64,000 nt of DNA from Actinomycetes bacterium. GTDB taxonomy: Bacteria; Actinomycetota; Actinomycetes; Mycobacteriales; Mycobacteriaceae. Each line of letters starts with the position of its first letter. Position 1 is the stretch's first letter. Of the stretch, positions 1 to 7,748 are shown piece by piece. Position numbers and translations under genes: made by a program. The notes under the pieces were generated by a model. It saw only the letters and a list, made by a program, of their open reading frames with translations, was not told where the DNA came from and ran no database searches. Location of the stretch: NCBI GenBank assembly GCA_023461275.1, contig JAEYMI010000052.1:32797-96796 (forward strand), in the 5' to 3' direction.

Positions 1-210
1 AGGCCGAACTCGACGCGGAAGAACCGCGACAGCGGAAGCCACACCGGGCCGCAACAAGAACCGCGACAGTGGATTTCACGTCGGCGGCACCGTGAGTACA
101 CCCTTTTCGATGACTGACTGCCATCAGAATAATGAACTTATGGTGAACAGAAACCGATTCACAACATAAGCGCAGGTCATAGGGGGTTCTTTACCATCTC
201 TTTAGGTTAG
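1..210. other. Intergenic region upstream of pitA with short repeats
   Basis: No gene is visible. A 17-base direct repeat of the form AGAACCGCGACAGYGGA occurs at 20-36 and 57-73. The 15-mer TCGACGCGGAAGAAC at 10-24 recurs at 3861-3875 and, inverted (14 bases), at 3806-3819 beyond menE. The stretch from about 125 to 205 is AT-richer than its surroundings and is the likely promoter region of pitA, but I cannot name convincing -35 and -10 boxes. Confidence 0.5.
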
Positions 211-243
211 GTGGATTGGTGCGCAGGGGCAATGATTATCCGC

Positions 244-1482
244 ATGAGCGCAGAGATGCTGATCCTCGTGCTGCTGGTGATCACAGCACTCGGATTCGAC
301 TTCACCAACGGTTTCCATGACACCGGTAATGCCATGGCCACATCCATCGCGACCAACGCCCTCAAACCCAAGGCGGCGGTCACTCTTGCGGCGATCCTGA
401 ACCTCGTCGGTGCCTTCCTCTCGGTTGAGGTTGCGGCGACGATCACCAAGGACGTCCTGAAAATGCAGACCAAGTCGGGAGAGCTGATCTCCGGCATCAC
501 CCCGACGACCGGTCTGATCATCATCTTCGCCGGCCTCGTCGGCGGCATCCTCTGGAACCTGCTGACCTGGCTGTTCGGCCTGCCGTCGAGCTCCTCGCAC
601 GCACTGTTCGGCGGCCTGATCGGTTCCGGACTGGCCGCCCTCGGCTCGTCGGGCATCAACTGGAACGGCATCCTGAGCAAGATCATCGTGCCGGGTCTGC
701 TGGCACCGGTGATCGCCTGCCTGGTGGCCACCGCGGGCACCTTCCTGATCTACGCCATCACCAAGAAGATCGCCCAGGGCCGCAAGGAACAGGGCTTCCG
801 CTACGGACAGATCGCCAGCGCCTCGCTCGTCGCCCTCGCGCACGGCACCGGCGACGCCCAGAAGACGATGGGTGTCATCGCCCTGGCCATGATCACCACC
901 GGCCACCTCACCGCCAGCTCGGTGAAAGAGGGTCTGCCGCTGTGGATCATCGTCAGCTGCGCGGTGGCCATCGCACTGGGCACCTACATCGGTGGCTGGC
1001 GCGTGATCCGCACCCTCGGTAAGGGTCTCGTCGAGATCGAGTCGCCGCAGGGCATGGCCGCCGAGGCATCGTCGGCCGCGATCATCCTCACCTCGAGCGC
1101 CTCGGGTATGGCGCTGTCGACCACGCAGGTCGCCACCGGCTCGATCCTCGGATCGGGTGTCGGCAAGAAGGGCGCCAAGGTCCGCTGGTCGGTGGCCGGC
1201 CGCATGGCCGTCGCCTGGGTCATCACCCTCCCGTCGGCCGCCCTCGTCGGCGCACTCGCCTACTGGATCGCCAACGGCATCGGCGGCGCCGCCGGCGCGA
1301 TCGTCATCTTCCTGGTCCTGATCGCCCTCTCTGCGGCCATGTACTGGAAGGCCCAGCAGCAGAAGGTCGACTCCACCAACGTCAACGCCGAATGGGACGA
1401 GACCACCAACAGCGTGGTGCCCGCCAACGTTCGCGCCGAGCGGCTCGACGACGACACCAAGACCACCACCCCGGCACCCTGA
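244..1482 (+). CDS. pitA: Low-affinity inorganic phosphate transporter, PitA family
   Basis: An integral membrane permease (about 412 residues) that imports inorganic phosphate, in this family usually as a metal-phosphate complex driven by protons. Both halves of the inverted-repeat PHO4 fold carry the signature: GFDFTNGFHDTGNA near the N-terminus and LAHGTGDAQKTMG mid-protein, with a later STTQVATGSILGSGVG segment. About ten hydrophobic segments flank a cytoplasmic loop, and the tail is hydrophilic and acidic. The start is uncertain: the frame is open from a GTG at 211, with ATGs at 232, 244 and 256. I chose 244 because family members begin a few residues before the first hydrophobic helix. 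It is followed after 19 bases by a small membrane protein, the same order as in mycobacteria. Confidence 0.93.
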   Translation: MSAEMLILVLLVITALGFDFTNGFHDTGNAMATSIATNALKPKAAVTLAAILNLVGAFLSVEVAATITKDVLKMQTKSGELISGITPTTGLIIIFAGLVGGILWNLLTWLFGLPSSSSHALFGGLIGSGLAALGSSGINWNGILSKIIVPGLLAPVIACLVATAGTFLIYAITKKIAQGRKEQGFRYGQIASASLVALAHGTGDAQKTMGVIALAMITTGHLTASSVKEGLPLWIIVSCAVAIALGTYIGGWRVIRTLGKGLVEIESPQGMAAEASSAAIILTSSASGMALSTTQVATGSILGSGVGKKGAKVRWSVAGRMAVAWVITLPSAALVGALAYWIANGIGGAAGAIVIFLVLIALSAAMYWKAQQQKVDSTNVNAEWDETTNSVVPANVRAERLDDDTKTTTPAP

Positions 1483-1501
1483 CCGGTAGGAGATATCAGA
1501 C

Positions 1502-1786
1502 ATGAGCACTGTAGAAGCAATTTTCCGTGTGCTGGTCGTCGGTCTGCTGTTCGGCGCAGGCCTGCCCGCACTGTTCGCCGTCGGGATGCGCGCATACTCA
1601 GCCGGTGAAGGCGGCATCAACGCCGACGGCACCACCTCGGCACCCAATCCGGCCATGAAGATCCTCGGCTGGGCACTGTTCGTCCTGGTGGGACTGATCA
1701 TCCTCACCGCGGTGCTGTGGATCGCACGCTCAAGCATCAACTACCACCTGGGGGTCAACCTGTTCCCCTGGGCACCCAAGAAGTAA
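1502..1786 (+). CDS. Small two-helix membrane protein downstream of pitA
   Basis: A 94-residue protein with two hydrophobic helices (about residues 7-30 and 54-75) joined by a short polar loop. A good ribosome site (AGGAGAT) precedes the ATG. It corresponds by position and layout to the small conserved membrane protein found between pitA and the DUF3349 gene in mycobacteria (Rv0544c-like). No catalytic motif is visible and its function is unknown. Co-transcription with pitA is likely given the 19-base gap. Confidence 0.85.
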   Translation: MSTVEAIFRVLVVGLLFGAGLPALFAVGMRAYSAGEGGINADGTTSAPNPAMKILGWALFVLVGLIILTAVLWIARSSINYHLGVNLFPWAPKK

Positions 1787-1802
1787 GTAGGGGGAAGAGA
1801 CC

Positions 1803-2111
1803 TTGTCCGAGAACACGAAATTCGACTCCGTCCTCAACTGGCTGCGCGCCGGCTACCCCGAGGGTGTGCCGCCGAAGGACTACTTCCCGCTGCTGGCCCT
1901 GCTGGCCCGCACGCTCGACGAGGAGCAGATCACCAAGGCCATCCTGACGCTGGTGACCGAGCACGGACGTGAGCCGATCACCGAGGACCAGATCCACCAG
2001 GCCATCGCCGACGTGACCGATCAGGAACCCAACAGCGAAGAGATCAACCAGGTCGCCGGTCGGCTCGCCGCCGTCGGATGGCCGCTGGCCTCCCCGGTCA
2101 GCGTGTCCTGA
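1803..2111 (+). CDS. DUF3349 family protein, copy 1
   Basis: A 102-residue cytoplasmic protein that starts at TTG after a GGGGGAAGAG stretch, 16 bases after the small membrane gene. It begins with the family pattern LNWLRAGYPEGVPPKDYFPL and continues with helical segments ending in RLAAVGWPLA. DUF3349 proteins are small helical proteins of unknown function in Mycobacteriales, commonly next to menE and pitA. A strong terminator hairpin follows, so it closes the pitA transcription unit. Confidence 0.88.
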   Translation: MSENTKFDSVLNWLRAGYPEGVPPKDYFPLLALLARTLDEEQITKAILTLVTEHGREPITEDQIHQAIADVTDQEPNSEEINQVAGRLAAVGWPLASPVSVS

Positions 2112-2134
2112 CACGCCTGACATATCGCAACACC

Positions 2135-2180
2135 CGAAAACGACCGCGGTACCGGCAATCCGGTGCCGCGGTCGTTTTCG
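2135..2180 (+). terminator. Strong intrinsic terminator after first DUF3349 gene
   Basis: Two 21-base arms (2135-2155 and 2160-2180) pair at 20 of 21 positions around a CAAT loop. The left arm opens with CGAAAACGACC and the right arm ends GGTCGTTTTCG, so the base of the stem carries an A/T run that can act as the U-tract. It separates the pitA unit from the second DUF3349 and menE unit. Confidence 0.85.
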
Positions 2181-2267
2181 CCTAGACTGACGTGATGCGC
2201 CTTTCATGGGCTACCGACAATTGATCAGCGCCACAAAGTCGGGGGATGGTGGCGCAGAGAGGGGGCC

Positions 2268-2609
2268 GTGGTGGATCGACGGCTGCTACGTCGCATCGTG
2301 GAATGGCTGCGCGCCGGCTATCCCGACGGTGTGCCGCAGGGGGATTACATTCCGCTCGTCGCAATCCTCCGACGGCAACTGACCGACGACGAGGTCGCCG
2401 AGGTCGCGGCCGAACTGGTCGAGATCACCGACGTACCAACCGAGCCGATCTCCAAGATCGACGCCGCGGTGTTGATCAGCAAGGTCACCCACGAGATGCC
2501 GCATGAAGCCGACATCGCCCGCGTACAAGAGCTTCTCGAGGCCGCCGGCTGGCCGTTCAACGACACTCCCCTGATCGCCGGCCCCGACGACGAGGGTGAA
2601 TCCAGCTGA
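2268..2609 (+). CDS. DUF3349 family protein, copy 2
   Basis: A 113-residue paralogue of the preceding DUF3349 protein, sharing VEWLRAGYPDGVPQGDYIPL and the closing LLEAAGWPF pattern. The likely start is GTG at 2268 after a GAGAGGGGG stretch. Its stop codon overlaps the beginning of the menE frame, which suggests translational coupling with menE. Function unknown. Two adjacent copies probably reflect local duplication. Confidence 0.86.
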   Translation: MVDRRLLRRIVEWLRAGYPDGVPQGDYIPLVAILRRQLTDDEVAEVAAELVEITDVPTEPISKIDAAVLISKVTHEMPHEADIARVQELLEAAGWPFNDTPLIAGPDDEGESS

Positions 2610-2665
2610 AAACCCTGCGCACACTGGCACTTCCGTCGAACCCGCACGTTCTCCAGCAGTCGACG

Positions 2666-3787
2666 ATGCTGCGCCAGATCCTCGACGGGAGCGTCGCGTG
2701 CCTGCCCGTTCCGGCAGGTGACACCCACGACGTAGCCATCGAGACCGAACGACTCTGTGCCGCACTGGCTCCCGACGCACCCATCGACGACGACGTGTCG
2801 CTGGTGATCTCCACGTCGGGCACCACCGGCACCCCCAAGGGGGCACAGCACACCCCCGACACCCTCGCCGCCTCCGCCCGCGCGACCGAACGACATCTCG
2901 GCGGCCCGGGCAACTGGCTGCTGGCCCTGCCGCCACATCACATCGCCGGACTGCAGGTCTTGTTGCGGCCGTTGCGATCCGGCTTCACACCGGCGGTGCT
3001 GGACCTCGGAAACGGCTTTGACACAACAGCATTCGCACACGCACTGGACACCATGGACGGCCCGCGCCGCTACACCTCGCTGGTGCCGAACCAACTGCTC
3101 AAGGTTCTCGAGTCGCCGACGGCAACCACCGCGCTCGCCGGCGTGGACGCCGTCCTCGTCGGCGGGGCTGCGACACCGGAGCCGTTGCAGCGCAGAGCAA
3201 TCGAATCCGGCATCCCGATCGTGCGCACCTACGGGATGAGCGAGACCGCCGGCGGCTGCGTCTACGACGGCATCCCGCTCGACGGGGTCACCATCCGCAT
3301 CGACGAGCCCGCCGAAGGCGTGGGCCGCGTCATCCTCGGCGGACCGATGATCGCCCGCGGCTACCGCAACCTCCCCGACCACCCGGCGTTCACCGAACCC
3401 GGCTGGTTCCGCACCGACGACCTCGGTCGCGTCGACGCCGACGTGCTGTCCATCGTCGGCCGCGCCGACGAAGCGATCAGCACCGGCGGACTCACCGTGA
3501 TACCGCAGGTGGTGGAGGCAGCCATCCTCGACGATCCGTCGGTCGCGGAGTGCGCCGTGCTCGGCCTGCCCGACGAGCGTCTCGGCGAACGCGTTGTCGC
3601 GGTTGTTGTTCCAGCGCCCGACCGCTCGATCCAGACGACCCTGCTCACCGGGGCCGTCGCCGAACGTCTCGGCCGCCACGCGGCCCCGCGCGAGGTCATC
3701 GTCGTCGACGAACTGCCCCGGCGCGGCCCGGGCAAAGTGGACCGGCGGGCGTTGCGTAGCCGGTACGCACCACCGAGCGAGCGTTAG
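2666..3787 (+). CDS. menE: o-Succinylbenzoate-CoA ligase (menaquinone biosynthesis)
   Basis: Activates o-succinylbenzoate with ATP and CoA in the menaquinone pathway. It is a short member of the acyl-adenylate (ANL) superfamily. Visible motifs are the P-loop STSGTTGTPKG, YGMSETAGGC (A5), RTDDLGRVD (A7), and the C-terminal RRGPGKVDRR with the catalytic A10 lysine. The annotated ATG (373 residues) may be too late. The same frame is open from 2600, and translation from CTG at 2606 adds LKTLRTLALPSNPHVLQQST, which resembles the usual MenE N-terminus. That CTG overlaps the TGA of the previous gene. A decayed copy of its 3' end lies at about 5160-5350. Confidence 0.95.
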   Translation: MLRQILDGSVACLPVPAGDTHDVAIETERLCAALAPDAPIDDDVSLVISTSGTTGTPKGAQHTPDTLAASARATERHLGGPGNWLLALPPHHIAGLQVLLRPLRSGFTPAVLDLGNGFDTTAFAHALDTMDGPRRYTSLVPNQLLKVLESPTATTALAGVDAVLVGGAATPEPLQRRAIESGIPIVRTYGMSETAGGCVYDGIPLDGVTIRIDEPAEGVGRVILGGPMIARGYRNLPDHPAFTEPGWFRTDDLGRVDADVLSIVGRADEAISTGGLTVIPQVVEAAILDDPSVAECAVLGLPDERLGERVVAVVVPAPDRSIQTTLLTGAVAERLGRHAAPREVIVVDELPRRGPGKVDRRALRSRYAPPSER

Positions 3788-3802
3788 GGAAACACCCCAG
3801 GA

Positions 3803-3878
3803 CACGTTCTTCCGCGTCGGTTTCGATCGTCCGCGTCCGGCAGGTGCCGGAACGTCGAGTTCGACGCGGAAGAACGTG
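3803..3878. terminator. Inverted repeat between convergent menE and glycosidase genes
   Basis: Perfect 17-base arms, CACGTTCTTCCGCGTCG at 3803-3819 and its complement at 3862-3878, separated by 42 bases. It sits between two convergent genes and could act as a two-way terminator, although there is no T-run. The core 14-mer also occurs upstream of pitA (11-24), so it may instead be a dispersed repeat. Confidence 0.45.
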
Positions 3879-3922
3879 AACGGATGGAGCGGAAAGAGCG
3901 GAAAGTGGCGGTACGCGTCGGA

Positions 3923-4942
3923 CTAGGCCACGCCGTATCGTTTCTTCAGCTGGGCCACAACGGGTTTGGGTGAGTAGTCGTAGCGGTACAGACCGTAGTT
4001 GAACTCGGTCAGCGACGGATCGGTCTTCCAGTCCTTGCTGGTGAACAGGAAGAGCGGGCCCATCCGACTCTTCGCCTGGAAGTAGTCCAGGCTGGACATG
4101 ATGATCGACGCCTGTGCGCTCTCGTTGACGCTGTCGGGTCCGGTGCCCGTCGCCTGGCCCCACTCGGTGATCCAGATCTTCTTGCCCCACTGACCCTTCC
4201 AGTCCATCACCATCCGCACACCGGATACCGCGAGCTGGCGACCACGAGGATCGGATCTCGCCGCATACGGAAAGGTGTACGGATGCAGGGCAATCGCATC
4301 GAAGTACGCTCCGCCGCCCGCGGCGTACATCTGCTTCACGAAGGTGGTCGGCGAGATACCGCGGGGGTCGGGCGACAACCCGCCGGAGAGCACCGTGGCC
4401 TCGGGAGCCACCTGTTTGATACTCGTGTAGGCCGCCCGCAGAACGGCGACGTAGGCGGCCGCGTTCGGCGAGATCCAGTAGGCAGGAATGTTCGGCTCGT
4501 TCCAGATCTCCCACGCGTGCACGGTATTTCGGTATCGCGCAGCCAGCTGCCGGGCGAACGCACCATAGTCCGACGCCTGACGCGGCGGCGCATTGGGGGC
4601 AAGCGGCACGGTGGCCGCCCACGCGGGTGCCGGACCCTCGACGAGACCGAGGACCTGCAGATTCGCTGCGCGAGCGGCGGCCACCGCAGCGTCGAGCCGG
4701 GTCCAGCTGAAATGCCCTGGTGCCGTTTCGGTTTCGTTCCAGTTCATCACGATCCGAATCCACGACGCCCCCACCCCTCGGATGGCGGCGGCCTCGGCCT
4801 GGTAGCCGGCGGCCGTGCGATCGGTGAGCGTCGCGATGCTCGCGACACCGAGGGGCGCCGGTGCCGCGGCATTCGCCGACCCCGCGACCTGCGCACCCGC
4901 ACACACAACGATCGCCACCAGCGCGGCCACCAGACGTTTCAT
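3923..4942 (-). CDS. Secreted clan GH-A glycoside hydrolase (GH5/GH39-like)
   Basis: A 339-residue exported enzyme with a cleavable signal peptide (about residues 1-26, ending ANAAA) and a TIM-barrel glycosidase domain. The acid/base glutamate is in IWNEPN (Glu149) and the nucleophile in ITEWG (Glu260), the standard retaining clan A pair. It probably cuts or trims the polysaccharide made by the neighbouring genes; its specificity cannot be read from sequence. A paralogue with the same ending (YDYSPKPVVAQL and YDYSPKPIVARL) is encoded at 47137-48276 inside module 3. The AGGGGTGAAC site 5' of the ATG supports the start. It converges on menE. Confidence 0.85.
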   Translation of the reverse strand: MKRLVAALVAIVVCAGAQVAGSANAAAPAPLGVASIATLTDRTAAGYQAEAAAIRGVGASWIRIVMNWNETETAPGHFSWTRLDAAVAAARAANLQVLGLVEGPAPAWAATVPLAPNAPPRQASDYGAFARQLAARYRNTVHAWEIWNEPNIPAYWISPNAAAYVAVLRAAYTSIKQVAPEATVLSGGLSPDPRGISPTTFVKQMYAAGGGAYFDAIALHPYTFPYAARSDPRGRQLAVSGVRMVMDWKGQWGKKIWITEWGQATGTGPDSVNESAQASIIMSSLDYFQAKSRMGPLFLFTSKDWKTDPSLTEFNYGLYRYDYSPKPVVAQLKKRYGVA

Positions 4943-5604
4943 GAGTTCACCCCTGCGATGTCAACGTTGATGCCACCCGGTCATCGGCGATGACACTATC
5001 CCAAACTCCCGGTTAGCAATCTCTTGGTTGTCGATTTGTGATGCATCCAGCCGGCTCGGCTCATAGCTGTCCGAAAGGCAGCCTTTTCAGTAAATGACGG
5101 TTTGTGAATAGCCGCAATTCGTTGCGATGCGAGACAACCTCGAATACCTCCACCGCCATCGACGCTGTCCGAACTGTCGGATTATCCACACAGTGACGGG
5201 CTGTTCAATGGCTCGCTCCGCGAACGCATTGTCGCAGTGACTTTTCCGACGCAACAGCATTCGATCCATCCAACCCTGCGCCCCGAGTCGTCGCCCAACG
5301 ATCGGTCGCCACACGACCCCTGCGAGAGAGTCGGCGTCGGCAAGTAGACCCCCGGCACAATGCCAGGTGGGTGAATGTGCGGACGCGACGTCAGCAATTG
5401 TTGGATTTTGCCGAACCGGGTGGCCGCCGAGATGGACACACGACCCATTGCGCGGTATTTTCACCAGAGAGTTCTCTTTAGTACGTCAGCAGATAAGAAC
5501 AGTACAGTTTCGTCCGACGCGAGCTTCGTGACACATCGGAGCCACGGTCACCCCTCCGCCCGGACCGTCCACCGCCAGGATCGTCCCTCCCCGTCAGGAA
5601 CACG
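4943..5604. other. Intergenic region between divergent glycosidase and lipase genes
   Basis: A 660-base stretch with no convincing intact gene. It should contain the promoters of the leftward glycosidase and of the rightward lipase. Its middle holds a decayed fragment of menE (annotated separately). Base composition is more AT-rich at about 5000-5110 and 5450-5520, the likely promoter stretches. Confidence 0.6.
5160..5350 (+). pseudogene. Decayed menE 3'-end fragment
   Basis: This noncoding stretch aligns by eye with codons near the 3' end of the intact menE (about 3520-3741). Examples: CGCGAACGCATTGTCGCAGT here matches GGCGAACGCGTTGTCGCGGT there; TTCGATCCATCCAACCCTGC matches CTCGATCCAGACGACCCTGC; GGTCGCCACACGACCCC matches GGCCGCCACGCGGCCCC. 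Identity is about 70 percent with at least one single-base gap and a larger deletion near the end, so no frame survives. It is on the same strand as menE and about 1.5 kb downstream, with the glycosidase gene between. Most likely it is a recombination or duplication scar left when the EPS island was inserted. Confidence 0.75.
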
Positions 5605-6822
5605 GTGAGATCACAGAAGCGCGCCTTCGCATCCGTGGCCGTCGTCCTCGGCCTCCTCGCCACTGCCGCCTGCACCAAAAGCGTTCCCCCACAGGAGGCG
5701 TCACTGGTCGGCGAACCGCCCATCGTCACCACGCCTGCGCCCATCTCACCAGAGACGCTCGCCGCCCGCGGCACGGTCGTCTCGCAGCACGCATTTCACA
5801 GTTCGTCGGACGCGTTGACCGCCGCCGCGGGCACGTCGATCGCTGCGGAGTACCACTCCACCGACGGCTCCACCGGAAAGTCGACGGTGGTCTCCGGAGC
5901 CTTCTTCGTACCGCCCGGAACCCCGCCGCGCGGCGGGTGGCCAGTCATCGCATTCGCCCACGGCACAACGGGAATAGGCCACGGATGCGGGCCGTCGATG
6001 CACGACGATCTGCTGGGCCTTTCCGACAGCATCGCCTCGACACTGAAGCAGAAGTACGCCGTGGCGATCACTGACTACCAGGGACTCGGCCGCACCGGAG
6101 TTCATCCGTACCTGGAACCTCGTACGGCGGGCTACAACGTCATCGATTCGGTTCGCGCTCTGCGCGAACTCGATCCATCGGCTTCCCCGCGCTGGCTGGC
6201 GATGGGCGGTTCACAGGGCGGCCAGGCGGCCTGGGCCGCGGACGAGGTAGCCGGCACCTACGGCACGGGTCTCGATCTGGTCGGGGCGGTCGCCTTGGCG
6301 CCTGCGGTCGACATCAGCCGCATTCCCGACCTTGCATGGAATAACGCACTCTCCGACCAGCAGACCACGTTCATGCCGATGATCGTCGTGGGCGCCAGCC
6401 GCGTCGACCCGACGATCACCGTCAGCGATTACCTGTCACCGACGGCCGAGCAGAAGTTGGGCGATCTCACCGGATGCGACCAGCCCCGACTGGTGGCCGC
6501 CGCCACCTCGTTGGACGAAAACGACGTTCGGCCCCGATCCCGCGCCGCCGCGGATCGGCTACGCGATCGTCTCCGACGAAACGCACTTCCGCAACAGAAA
6601 CTCGATGCACCGCTACTGGTCCTCAATGGCGATCGCGACGAGGTGGTCCTCCCGACGTGGGTGGAGGCCGCGGTGACCCGCGGTTGCGCCATGGGTGACG
6701 AGATCACCCATCGGGTGGTGCCCGGTGCCAATCACACCGACCTGGGCCCGGATCAGCAGGCGATCAGCTGGATTCAGGCACGATTCGCGGGGGCGGCAGC
6801 GAGTTCGACGTGTTCGCGGTGA
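5605..6822 (+). CDS. Secreted lipoprotein lipase/esterase (LIP family)
   Basis: A 405-residue alpha/beta hydrolase exported as a lipoprotein: the signal peptide ends LLATAAC with Cys23 as the lipidated residue. The nucleophile elbow is GGSQGG (Ser203). Likely partners are Asp345 in NGDRDE and His377 in PGANHTD. The LIP (secretory lipase) pattern FAHGTTG...GCGPS and TDYQGLG...HPYLEP is clear. Two paralogues occur in the island, at 37614-38825 and (frameshifted) at 56391-57622, so this is a standard part of each EPS module. It could deacylate the polymer or a lipid-linked intermediate. GTG start. Confidence 0.88.
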   Translation: MRSQKRAFASVAVVLGLLATAACTKSVPPQEASLVGEPPIVTTPAPISPETLAARGTVVSQHAFHSSSDALTAAAGTSIAAEYHSTDGSTGKSTVVSGAFFVPPGTPPRGGWPVIAFAHGTTGIGHGCGPSMHDDLLGLSDSIASTLKQKYAVAITDYQGLGRTGVHPYLEPRTAGYNVIDSVRALRELDPSASPRWLAMGGSQGGQAAWAADEVAGTYGTGLDLVGAVALAPAVDISRIPDLAWNNALSDQQTTFMPMIVVGASRVDPTITVSDYLSPTAEQKLGDLTGCDQPRLVAAATSLDENDVRPRSRAAADRLRDRLRRNALPQQKLDAPLLVLNGDRDEVVLPTWVEAAVTRGCAMGDEITHRVVPGANHTDLGPDQQAISWIQARFAGAAASSTCSR

Positions 6823-6989
6823 CGACGGTAGCGGATGCCGTGACCACACCCGTCACGCCGCGAATTCTTCTCCGTTCCACCGTCCAGTCCGCCACCGGAG
6901 CCAAATGTGCAATATCATGAAGCTGGTCTTTATCGGTTGATCTCTGTACCCCCGACGGCATATCCACCCCAGCTCAGGAGGACTGCGCT

Positions 6990-7748
6990 CTGATTCGCTC
7001 ATTGATCGAGACGCTCACCTGGCTGTTGCCGTCATCGAAGCTCAAGAATCGGTTGCTTCGCATGCTTGGTCACGAGATTCACCGTGACGCCATTGTCGGT
7101 CCGTGTATTGTCCTGTCGCTCAAGCACGCTCGGATGTCCCGCGGCGCCCGGCTCGGACCGTTCAACGTCATCCGGTCGGTGGCGCTCGTCGAATTGCGTG
7201 AGGACGCCGACATCGGTTCCTTCAATTGGATCTCGGCGCATCCGATGTATCAAGGATTGTTTCCGGGCGCGGGCACCTTCGCGATGCGTAGTCAGGCCGC
7301 GGTCACAAGCCGCCATTACATCGATTGTTCCGGCACAGTCGAACTCGGACATTTCTGCGTTCTGGCCGGCCATCGCACGACGATTCTCACGCACGAGGCG
7401 AGCCTGTCCGCGCCGATTCAACAGGTCGGCAAGGTCACCGTCGGCGCACGGTCTGCCGTCTTCACCAACAGCGTCCTACTGATGGGCACGCGGGTACCAC
7501 CTGGCTCGATCGTCGCGGCGCACGCAACCGTGACCGGCGACAGCACCAGGAAGGGTGAACCCGGCCTCTACGCAGGCACACCTGCCCGACGGATTGCCGA
7601 CGTGCCGTGCGGCCCGGGCACGGCGCTCGGCCGCGATACCCGCGACATCAGTGCCGCTGAGGTCACCGAGCCGTTGGGCATCTCCGATGCGCCCGAACTG
7701 AACCGACTGGAAGATCACGCGACGCGTCCGGTCCGGAACCAGACGTGA
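6990..7748 (+). CDS. Left-handed beta-helix acyltransferase, module 1 (a)
   Basis: A soluble acyltransferase (about 252 residues) built of hexapeptide repeats, probably acetylating the EPS repeat unit. It resembles the proteins at 15562-16254 and 46384-47103, which share LLP-x4-KNRLL near the N-terminus, the GSFNWISAHP segment and the closing GLYAGTPARR. Start choice: a perfect AGGAGG at 6976-6981 lies 8 bases before CTG at 6990. The first conventional start (TTG at 7002) is 20 bases away. I infer translation from CTG 6990 or ATT 6993. The stop overlaps the GTG of the next gene. Confidence 0.85.
   Translation: MIRSLIETLTWLLPSSKLKNRLLRMLGHEIHRDAIVGPCIVLSLKHARMSRGARLGPFNVIRSVALVELREDADIGSFNWISAHPMYQGLFPGAGTFAMRSQAAVTSRHYIDCSGTVELGHFCVLAGHRTTILTHEASLSAPIQQVGKVTVGARSAVFTNSVLLMGTRVPPGSIVAAHATVTGDSTRKGEPGLYAGTPARRIADVPCGPGTALGRDTRDISAAEVTEPLGISDAPELNRLEDHATRPVRNQT

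Noticed and set aside
202..1740. Long minus-strand open frame opposite pitA
   Set aside because: It is an antisense shadow in GC-rich DNA; the product is a low-complexity Asp/Arg/Gly-rich string and the plus strand encodes a clear PitA.
2345..3805. 486-codon minus-strand frame opposite menE
   Set aside because: Shadow of menE and the DUF3349 gene with no domain pattern.
5087..5464. 125-codon minus-strand frame in the gap before the lipase
   Set aside because: It runs opposite the decayed menE fragment; no ribosome site and no recognisable domain.
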